NCBI GenBank assembly: GCA_037957365.1
Contig: JARHVA010005487.1
Span: forward strand, 884,501 to 948,500
Source: Torreya grandis
Taxonomy: Eukaryota > Streptophyta > Pinopsida > Cupressales > Taxaceae
Reading direction: 5' to 3'
Length of the DNA stretch: 64,000 bases
How positions within the stretch are numbered: the first letter of the stretch is position 1; each line of letters begins with the position of its first letter. This document shows positions 36,401-48,400 of this stretch, piece after piece. Position numbers and translations under genes: made by a program. The notes under the pieces are model-generated. The model did no database searches and had not been told where the DNA came from. It saw nothing but the letters and a program-made list of their open reading frames with translations.

Positions 36401-39400
36401 CCTGCAAATCACTCATCTCAATAGAAAGAGTTATGCGCATCATATGTTATATAGAAAACATAATCATGTAAAGTATATATAAAAACATGATAAGATACCC
36501 CCCTTATAGAATAATTTTGATCATTCAAACACGTATACAACATATATTCCACGCCAATGGGCATACAACTGTCAATGTCTAGTAGATATATCAATTAAGT
36601 ACACAATGATAAGAATTGCAAAAGATACTTGATATAAATCATGGCGATGTCACACAATAGAAATATACATGATAAAATTTAGAATACCAAGCTCATAGCA
36701 ACAGTCAATTTGTTCCATAGAACAAATATGTAATGACCTTCAATCAGTAGACAAAATGCCTTATATTGAGTAACATGAGTTTCCCATAAGCATAAAGCAA
36801 TCACAAGAAACATCAATGGCATTAACCAAAATGCCTTGTATTATAACTTTCACAATGATTCATTTGTACTTCGTGTCTCAACTAGACATTTTATTTGTAT
36901 TCCAAAGATCTATTTGACATAGATTCATATGGAACATTACGATAATTGTAAACATTATTACAACAGGAAGCCAATGTTCCTCAATTCACACTTTGAACAA
37001 TAATAGCAATAACTTTTTGTTTAATGATTCCCTACAAATTAATTCCGTAGTTATTCCATGCAATAATCACTTGGAGTCCAAGTCTCGTCTGAATCAAACC
37101 ATGATCGAGTGGGTCGGATGAGCCCATCTATTGGTGCCCAGTGCCCTCCAACTATTGATCTTGGCTTAGGGAAAGCACCACGAAGCCCAGTGCCAAGTCA
37201 TAGGTTGGGTTTGATGACAAAATAACAAAGTTCCATACAAACAATAAATGTGACACACAAATAAAGTACAATAGAGTATCACAATCAATAGAAAAATAGA
37301 CACAATTTATTTTCGTATGTGTTAGTCCTTGACAAGCATACATGAGTTGCTTGTTGCTTCTGCAGGAAGCCCCTCATGTATCTATGATAGCCATTGGCAT
37401 GCATGAAACATTCACATGCCATGCAAGTCTTTCACTATTTTCTTCACAAATCATTCGTGAGATTAATATGAGATTATCGTAACAATTACAAGTGTCACTC
37501 AAACAATTAAGAAAACAATACAACATCATTTCACTTTCTATCAATCTTCAGAAGAAGTTAAAACAGTCATAGGCATCTGATTACACGCAGATCTTCAATG
37601 CAAGAAATCATATTTTGACCATAACAAAACTTGACAATCATTCAAATAGATCCATATCCTATTGGAGTGCTTAACAAGCTTCATATCAAGTTCAGAATCC
37701 ATTACTAAACATGAAAAAGAGTCACTTGTTATCCTTTTTATCACAGATAGAAAATGTAGGTAGATAGAGAAAACAAGCCACATAACAAGTTTCCTCAACT
37801 CTTCTTCAGAACTATCTCATGCTTTTCAAAACTGTCAAGACAACAATGGCATGCTACAGGAAGTTTACATGCCATCCCAATCCATTGTGACAATTCAAAA
37901 TGAGAAGAAGACCACATCTCAGCTATCTCCCAAGTATGTTTACTTTATTATCTTTTTGTCTAAGTTACAAAATCCTTTCCATAAACTTTTTTGTTTGTTA
38001 TTTAAAACATATATTGAAATAATGAATGTGTAAATGAACACAACTCAAACTCATGGAAGTGCCCCAATTCACACTTACAGCAATCCTTTTCCATATCTTA
38101 GTCCAGATAAAGAAATACATAGGAATATTATATGCATGTATGTATGTATATCTTCTTCACTTATACTAAAGTGATTTACAACCAACAATCCCTTGGTCAG
38201 ACCCTTTCAATAAAACATAAACAATGCCTTCTAAACATCCTGTCCGCCCTGGCTATTTTCAGCTGTGAGTGCAATATAAATAGTAAGTGCAAATAACTTT
38301 CCTACCTAAGAGAAAATATTACTAACATCATGCATTCAACAGCAGGTGTATATTATGTAGACATATGAATACTAAGGCAGAATTCATTAAGTGCATATGC
38401 TATCAATTTAAGAGAAGATAAAACAATAAATATCTCTTAGCACTCTTATGTTAACAGAATTTCAAAGGCATGAACCCCAACCGTTATCTTTTTCTTCCCG
38501 TAAGAAAAACCAGATCTATTTATATTATCATAGACAAGATTCACAAGGTTGTTTAGTCAATGACCTCTCCTTATCCTTTTTCCCACAAACTTCTGTCTGC
38601 TCCTCTAAAAAATCCTTCTTAGATCTATTCTCCCCAAGCTTCCCACCAGCCTCATATCCATTCTCTCCATTTCCTTATACATCCTTGGCCCGTAATAAAT
38701 GATCTGTTTGAAAAGAAATTCAGGCACTTTGAACAACAATTTGAACTAGAGTTTAATGCTCATAAAACCCAAAATAATTCCCATGCCATCTTCCTGAATA
38801 GACTGCATTAATTGCTCCATCATGACAAGGCATGCAGATTATCCATCGCAATCACGATTTTGCCAAGGCTTCGCCCTCTAAACTCTGCCTGCCACCACTT
38901 CAAAGGATTTCCAAATTGAAACAATAAAACCTAAATTACATTCTACGTCCGAACCCTAACCAGAGTTGGTTTCCAAATTAACTTTGTGTTTCAATTGAAA
39001 GTCCTTAGCTTCTTGAGCAAGCTAAAGCTCATTCAATGCAAAGGGCAGCCATAAATTAAATGCATTTACGGATCGATAAGGGTGTAAACTCCTGATTTCC
39101 CACCTGCCACAATGTTCACAAATGGTTCAAACCACCTTAAATAACTATATGACATCGAAAAAATCTAATTAGACATTAGATTTTTATGGAATATATAACA
39201 CAATCCAAAGTGGATGGTATGCCACCCAATAACATACTCAACATTGATAATAATGTTACTTTAGTCTATGTTTTAAAACTATGCATATAACATATTCACA
39301 TATCTGTGTTACAACTTAACATCTTTACTTGCCTTTTCATACATAATGCCACAGTTCTTGCAACTTTGCATTCGTCTCCAATAAACCAAGCCACCCACAC

Positions 39401-42400
39401 ACACACACACATATTGACACTCGCATATTGAAAGCAAAACACAGTTTTGACAAGTAAGAGAGCCAAGTAGAAATCAATCAAAGACATTGACAACATAACA
39501 CTAAAATGGTGAAAAAACCTCAATAGCAACCCAAGCTTAAGACAAAATGACTAAGTTGAAAAGAGACCATGTAACACACTCCTTGCCACAAAATGCGACA
39601 ATCAAGAGGAAGGTGTTTATTTTTAATGAACATCAGCTTGCAAACCTATACATCAAGAAGGTGTTTAATGAACATCAGCTTGCAAACCTATACACAACCA
39701 AATGATAGAGTCGATTATGCGATTAAATACGATAGTCAAAGACTATCCTTGCATTTAATTGTTTAATTGCGATCAAAGATGTTCAAAAAAGAAAAACATC
39801 ATTTGACCGAGAAAGGCAAGTTGCTAAACAAGAAATCAAGTCGATAACCAAACCAATCAAACCCACAAACCCAAAGCTTATGTGACTCCGAGGATAACCC
39901 ATTCGTGTGAGTTGGCAATGTCGTGGAATGCACCCAAAGAGCGGAGGATCTATCTCACGCGATACCACTCCAGTCTCCCAACCATGGCTGTACATTTCCC
40001 TGTACCTATGCACACTTGTGGTCATAAATTTATCGATAAGATCTACTGGGTGGTATGCTTCAAATATCAGTAATAAATGTGATCAAATCTGTATAACAGT
40101 AATGGATATTTAACATTACACTGATGTGCCAAATCATAATAGAATAACGTATCTACAACATATATCCATGCTGTACCAAAATCACATAACAACAATAAAT
40201 GACACCTGCTAACTAAATCAACGAGTACAAAACAACATTATTATCTCAATGCCATTAGCAATAAGCTGCATATCAAATAACAATGATGTATAGAAGACAA
40301 AACTAAAACAACCAAGTTCCATGCCCCAACAACAAGCACAAACAATAATAATGTCTCAAATCACGTCTATCAAGTATTACATTTTGTCAACAAAAACAAG
40401 CATTTCTTCTTCACTCTAGCATGTAGCAGTTTCTTGGGGGCATCTCCATTGGATTGGTGTTTAGACATGGTTTTAATGGTCTTGAAGAAATTGGTTACAA
40501 TTTTAGTTCTGTTTTCTGTGGCTTCCATTTGAAATCCGTTATATCAGGTCAAAATTAAATAAACATAATATTATGGAGAATTCAAGTCTGAATTCAGATC
40601 TGTGAAAGAGTAAATCTTTTTCTTTACTATTGTATGTTTGCAAAGAAAGCTCTCCATAAACTCCCAAATCCATGTAGGCAATGAATTTGCCAACATATAA
40701 CTTGACTGGAAATGTATATATTCATTTATAAATTTCCATTTCTTCTAGAAACTGGTTGTTGTTGTATAGGAGAGTACACACTTTGCTCAGGTGTTTTCTT
40801 GAAGGACACTTTGTGCAGAAGTGTTTTATTTATGATGCATTCGCTGGAAAAAAGCAACTCCAAAATTATAATGTGATTTGATAGAACAAACATTCTTTCC
40901 ATTTGCATAGCATACCCTGCATAAAATACTCTGCCACATTTCAAATGCTTCTAGTGACCTCCCATCACTTCTGTTTGTGAAATTTGTCGTCTTCACCTTC
41001 TAAAGGCTTTATTAGGAAAAAAGTGTTGTGAATAGTTGATTGTACAACTCTGGAATGAGTTCATCCTTCTCAATTTTTCAACCTCCTCCCTCAAATGACT
41101 TTTTCTTAATGGGTAAATGTAACAACCCCTCAAGTTGTACTTAGGATAATGCAGTAATTTAAAAAACAAACAAACAAATTACTTAACATTTATTCACTCA
41201 AACCACAATTATACTAAATAACTTAGCCAACCACATAATCAACAACTTAGAACAATAACATCTCTAAATTCCAATACTGAATGCAATTTAATATAATACA
41301 ATTGCAATAAAAGTAAATACATTAGGACTCAGTGACGACTGGTTCATTAATACAACTGCTGTTCAAAAATATAAAATATAATTACATTTTTATTAGGCAT
41401 TCAACTTTAATATAATAAGTAGATATCAAGCCCTTTGGAGCTCGAGTCGAACCAATTCGTGTATCTCTGACAATCTCAAGTGTAATCTCCAAGTAAGTAG
41501 TACTGCTGTGGGAAGGGAGAGCATCATCTAAACGTTTTTTCACACCAATCATGGACCAATGATCCCCTGCACTAATCTCATCAGCGAATGGCCCTCTCTT
41601 TATGGATGAGTAAATAGTGACGGTGCGGGAAGCCAGATGACAAACAAATACCCAAGTGTGTATGATTTCATAAAACTAAACATGTAGTGTATCATAGAAA
41701 ACCCATTCTATTGCAAAATATCGCACTGACATGTAAATCATATATACTAAAAGATAATGTCTCACTATACATTATTTAATTATAAGGTTTATACTAATTA
41801 CATCCTCCTAGCAATTATTTCACATCACATGTGAAACATACGAGTAAACAAAAGTGTACATATGTTCCTTCAATGCATGAATGAATCTTATATTATTATC
41901 TATCCCAAACTACAAATAATGTTTACAGTTTATACCACCCGAATAAAATTTACATTAAATTGCAGATTCTCAACTATAATAAGATCCAAACTACACCCCA
42001 TGATATTCCACATTATCATAGTCTAGTGTTCTAAAACATAACTACTAATTTTTTCACAATTAGTCATTCAAAGTAGTCATAAATACATGGAATCTTAAGT
42101 TTTTATTCAAGCAAAGTATATATAACAAAACAAGTCACACAAACACATAAAAGTCTAATATAACATTCGTTTACACTCTCAAAGTTGTATGTATACATGA
42201 TATCTTATTAACTGTTACAAAACATATTGTTCAAGTAATAACTAACACATACATTCATTCAATCAACATAGGTTGGAGTCTAGATATACAACTACAATAT
42301 ATACCATCCGGGCATATACATTTAAGCTGAAATATTCTATGATATCCCATATTATCATAGCTCATTGTGTACGAACACTTTACTCAAACATGATCTATTA

Positions 42401-45400
42401 ATGTTACACTATAATTATAAACAAGCATTCACAGGATTATCCCACCTGAGTATACCCTAGATTACACTGCACAATAATAATCAGACGAAAACATAATCTC
42501 TAGACACACAACACGATGCATTAATTTATTCTATAAATGTCTAATTACTTGTTTTTATTAATACTCTTACAATATATTGAACACGAGTTATCATTTTTAC
42601 AAGACTACAATTTTGACCTTGTCTACTTATTTGCACACCACTCGATTGAATTACCTACATCCCACATTGGTGGTGCTACTTAGGCTAGTAAAATCCGTCT
42701 CACTACCTACTTAGCATTATAAATGTGAAAACTATAATAAACATATATAACATAATATAAAACTTAAAGCTTCATTCAGATTTTTCCTATAGTATGAATA
42801 AAACTATCTTATCTATACATTTTATCCGTCAAATGTATTTAATGAAACTAAAACGTGCTATTTTCACATATAAAATTAAATAACATACAACAATACACAA
42901 TCCATATAAGATCATACCATCTGGGTATGCTTTAAACAAAAACTATCATTGCATGTATGTCAAAAGTAACATATTGGTTAAATTATTAACCATTGGATTC
43001 AATCGGAATATTCTTAATACAATGCAATAAGCTATTTATGGAAATACACTAAATTCGTACATTTAATCCTTTTAGTGTTATGTCATGAATCCATATCCTT
43101 TCAACTTGTAGCTGGTATAATTTAGAATAATATTTTTCACAATGAGTTAATGAAATCATACTAACAAATTCATATAATAAATGAAGTCAAACTTGCTAAG
43201 TCATGGTCTACTTAAGAAAATAGCTATACAGGGTTAATGTTCTCACAATCGATTCAATCGATGGTTATGGAAGGTTTGCTAAAGACATTTCGTACAAAGT
43301 CTTAAGTTTAGCCAAGATGTACTTCTACATAGAATGCCAGGATCTCTTTATGGATCGTTTTAATAAGTCACTAAATAGTTTTTGAACCAAGACGCTTCCA
43401 TAATTATTAACACTGCCCCTCATAACACAATCAAAGATTATAAAATGTTGTCAATAAATATAACACAAAGTTTGCTCTCAAAACTCATTAAAACGCAACC
43501 CAATCATGTAAAACGCTGCCACTAAAAGAAACATGTAGTCCATTTAGGTAGAACGTAGCCTAAGGAAATACGTAGTCCAAAGAAAGCAATTGAATTTTTA
43601 ACCTTTGCTCATTATTGTATGACGCAACTATAAGATAAAGCGTACTCACAATACAAAACGCAGTCAAAGATATTTAGCGCTACCCAGACGCTAATATTTT
43701 AATAGGGATACTGGCTTTATGCTTCTATAGTTTGCTATACTCTCATATGGATTGCTAATTTAAAATGTAGAATTGTCAGACCAATATAAATCTCATATAT
43801 ATATAAGGAACAAGGATGCTGCCCACATTATGGAACGCAGTCCATATATTATAGTCAATTTAAAACACAGCCCTTATCACAACGAAAACAGAGCTTATAA
43901 TATAAGCCATAATATATAGTTATTATGTATTGCATGCTCACTCAAATATATAATAAACTCAATCTAATATAGTAAAGTGTCGTTCAATTATATTAATTCC
44001 TGATCAAATTTAAACCGCAGTTATATATATATATATATATATATATATAAGAAGATACACCATACAATTTATTAATGAAACGCAATCCAAATTTTAATGG
44101 AATGCAGTCACTATTTTTAAGACTATTATCAATGAAATTAAGACAGTGTTATTATAAGGCGCTACTTCATGAATTATATTTAATGTTGTTGATATAATTT
44201 AAGACGCTTATTCAGAAAGGTAATACGCCGTCCAAATAATCTAGAATGCTGTTCATAATTATATGACGCTGAGGTTTTGAGGCAGATGATTTCCATTACT
44301 CGCTTAGGATAAGGAAGTCTGGCGCTGTCTAGATAGACTCCTATTTATCTATATTTAAGACGCTACTCGCATATTCACTTAGGCTCTGCCTAAATTTTTG
44401 TGAAAACATACTCTTAACATTTAATACGCAGTCCAATAACGGAAAACACAGTCCTTTATACTGAAATGCATGCCATTAATATAATTTTTCGGTATATGTC
44501 AAATAAGTTGTAGGGTATAAATTGAAATGCAGACCTATAAAAGGTAATATGCAGTCCAAAACACAACAGTTTGCTAAAATTCTCAATGGATCTAATTTGT
44601 AGATGTCTATATTTTCAACGCTATCCATATATATTTATAAACACTTAGTCTCTAGTGATAATGATATCACAAATCATATAAAACCATATCCATATTAGAC
44701 ATGAAAATACAATTTGCAGAACCAACGTGGTATGAAATTGCTTGAAAAGAATATACTTGGCTATCTCTTGTTTTTTCCAACTTCTCTCCAAATCTTTCTG
44801 CCTACTCCATATCTTCTTTCTGTCCATATTGATTTTTATCTGGTTTTATTTATAAATTAAATTCCCTTCAATTCTACCGTGTCTCTCCTCTTTGCATGTT
44901 AAATTTCTTAGTTTGCCTCTCCATGCATAGCATCTTGAACTCCTACTAAGTGCAGTTATCCCTTTTATCAAAGCCGTAGTCTATCCTTACAACATCTTGC
45001 TTAATTAATTTAAAACATTTTATTTGTTTATTGCATCCTTGCTCCCTAGATAACTCAAGCATAAGTTTAGTTGGCCAATTAAAATAATGATAACCAATTT
45101 CTAATTTTAAATGTAATTTCATGCCGTCCATATTCTAGCTCATAAACTAGGACTCAACCAAACACTACATGCAAAACTAGATAATTATGCCTATTATTAG
45201 AAATGTCAAAATTAACAATTACTTTATAAGTCATTAAGAAAAAGGTTTATTATCTAGACATTGTAGTATTTAATTTGGATAGTTCATAGAGGGATTTAGC
45301 ATAAGGTATTATATTAAATACTAACATAACAATAATTGCTTAAATCGATATTTCAAACATTTTAATGTTATATCTTCAAATTTATTTGCGGAGTCTGTTA

Positions 45401-48400
45401 TGAATGTTAGTTCATGTTTTTAACTATTTTTAGAAAGATGTAGTAAATAACATGGATTACTAGTTTTCTACGAATAACATCACACGAACATAATAGTCAC
45501 AACAATTAAATCCATACAACTAGCTAACCAGATCAGATAAAAAGAGTTAACAAGTTATTCTATTGTGTGTGTGTGTAGGGTCACTAGCAATTCTTTTGAC
45601 ATCCCTCAATCGTCCCATCTAGTCCATCCTCTCTGATGCTATCCTTCGTCAAGCTCTGAGGATAGGATCAATTCTGCATTCACCTTGCAATAAGTAGGTA
45701 GTTAGTCCGAGTCATTATAAATATCAACCAATGATGCAAAACTAACAAATACATAGCCACAATGTACAAAATAATAAAATATAGCTGTCACATCATGTAT
45801 ATTAATCAATAATATCATTGTTCCATTACAATATATGTCATAAAGCTCAAATCTAAACAATAATAATCAACTATTAACCATGTTAATCCACGGATTTAAA
45901 TGTTACAAATCATAAGGTGAAATCGGGATGTAACAGTAAAATTACAACATAGGTTGGTTGGTTTGGGCTGATGTGTTGTGCAGAATTCAAGGGTTCTTAT
46001 TTTTCTTCTCCTTGCATTAATTATATTTTTAACATGTAGACCATTCTGTGAAAACACCTCTGAAGCTACATTGTTGAAGAGCTTGGTTGCTTGTCGCATT
46101 CCAACAATTCTGATTCTATGGCAACTTGTATCCCTGATGACATCTTAGCACTTTGTGCAAGGTTTGTCACCACTTCTTGAACTTATATGCAAAGGAAACA
46201 ACTTATGCTCTCTTTAATGGATGTTGGCAGCCTTGATGTAGGAGTATCCGGTCAGTCACACAATCATGCATCAATCAAAAAGATATCTTCTGTATTTGCG
46301 GGCTTCCAACAGTTGAAGACATCCTTCATAAACTCAATCACACTTCAGCAAGCTTATGGAAGGGAGAAAGAGTGGTTTCAAGGCATGAGACATACTGTCT
46401 TGTGACAAAACCCTCGGTTAATGGAGGCATACGTTAACTGACAATGACGTAACCACCACTTTGTAGTAAGTGGCAGTTATCGTCACCCAGTAACGGCCCA
46501 AAATCATTCAAGTGTTCATTTGGAGCGTTTTCAAGATGAACAGGATACCCAAGAGGCATATCGTGAGGAAATCCCTAACAACAATGATATTGATGTGGGG
46601 AACTTCCAAGTGAGTGTGGGGAGCTAGGAGAAGAGACTGTGTTCAGTCCAACAAAGGGATTGTGTGTGTGATCATCCTCCTATTGCATTGTAGTCTTAGG
46701 AGAGAGTGTGAGTGATCTTTGTACTACCATAAGAAAGATTGATTAAGTGTGAAGTTTGGTTTCAATCTTTGCATGTTTATATATGTGTCTGAGTGGTAGG
46801 CTGCAAGGAACAGGTCATCCTTCATTGGACCTCCTATCCTTGGCTGTATCAAGTGGTATCAAAGCAAGGCAACAACTTTGGGATAAGTGAGAGTGTGTTT
46901 TTCATCCATTAGGAAAGAATGGTTAGAGGGCATGAGTGAAGTACAATTAAAAGAGTTCAATGTTCTCCTTGTGTGGGTGGGTAGAGAGCATAGTGATTAA
47001 AGAGTGGTCTATGGGAGCGTGTGGCCTACATAGGTTTGCAAACAAGATATTACGGCAGTAGGTTGCAGTTGAGAGAAAGATCAGATACCTTCAAGAAGGG
47101 CAGAAAGCGCTGGAGTAGTGGCTGCCAATGTGGTAGGAAGGTTGGATGAGATTGCGGAGATGTTGAGGGTTATGTAGACAAGATTATCTTATGTTGAAGA
47201 GGATAAAAGGAGATTCATCCCAAGTGATGATGTTAGTGATGTATCAAATGAAGAGTTGACAATAGAAGATGTGGGAGTAGCACTTGAGTGGTTCGATGAA
47301 GGAGAAGATAGGATTTTTAGAGCCATTTCAAAAATTGGGAGAGAAGCAAAGGTGAAGGTTCCAAGCTTTTCAGGAACTTTGGATTCAGAGGAGCCGATTG
47401 ATTGGCTCAATGAAATGGAGGAGTATTTTGAATTTGATGAAGTGGATGACCAAAGGAAAGGTGAAGGTGGCTCAGACCAAGTTGAGAGGTCATGCAACCA
47501 TATAGTGGAAGGAGGTACAAACAAAGAGGGAAAAAAAAGGGGTAAGGACAAGATTACCCATTGGGAAAGAACGGTTGCAATGTTGAAGGGAAAGTTTCTG
47601 CATGGAGATTATCAATTGGATTTGTCAAAGAGGCCCCAAAACTTGAGGTAAAAGGAGCTAAATGTGAAGATTTACACTGAGGAGTTCTACGAGATCATAA
47701 TCCAAGCTGGTCATAACGAGATGGATTAAGAGAAGGTAACAAGATATATCAATGGATTGTGACTGAATATTCAAGATGAACTCAGCCTAGTGAGGATGTA
47801 TATGGTGGAAGAAGCATACCAATATGCTTTAATAGAAGAAGAGAAGTTGTCCCGAAGAAAACAAAGTGTAGCAATAGGAAGAGGAAAGTAAAGCATTGGT
47901 AAAGGACAGCCATCAAACAAAATGCAATCAGCAATGGAATGAGGAAGGAGCAAGCACTTCTCAAGTGCCAAATCGGCAAGCAAGAGGAGGAGCCACCTTT
48001 GCAAGAGGAAGGGGCAGCTATCGACGAGGAAGAGCATTCAATGGAATGTGCTAACGGTTTGGAGACTTTGAGCATTATACTTTTGAATGTCTTCATGCTC
48101 AATGTGATTGTGAGAAGAGAAGGAATGAAGGTAGTGTGCAAGTTGCACACGCGGAAGCAAAATCTGTAACGTCACCCAAGCACACAAAGGACCCAGAACA
48201 AGGAGTGCTTTTTCTAGTAAGGAGGAGAGTCAAGAAGAATGGGGAGGAGTATCAAAGGAGGCACATTTTCAAAACTGGGTATAAGAAAAAAGTTAAGTGT
48301 TGCAATGTTGTGGTTGATAGTGGAAGTTGTGGTAACTCAGTGTCCTTTGAGATGGTCCACAAGTTGAATTTGGTGTGTAAACCACACCCAAGACCATATA

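Larger units (their letters stand above)
41118..45935. mobile_element. Solo-LTR-like insertion, 4818 bp
   Basis: It begins TGTAACAACCCC and ends GGGATGTAACA, so ends are TG..CA with an imperfect inverted terminal match, and it is bracketed by GTAAA. I find no internal repeat of the terminal sequence, primer site or gag/pol, so it looks like a single very long LTR left by recombination rather than a complete element. It contains degenerate 'ATACCATCYGGGTAT' units (41937, 42304, 42441, 42916), the GCAGTCC-motif array and a TA microsatellite. Orientation is uncertain. Confidence 0.75.

Noticed and set aside
39783..40113. Overlapping 63-80-codon ORFs on both strands
   Set aside because: No domain, mutually exclusive and within an intron; likely chance.
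47189..48150. Minus-strand ORFs of 88-122 codons in the intronic Ty3 element
   Set aside because: They are antisense shadows of the plus-strand gag, rich in Ser/Leu as expected from reverse reading.
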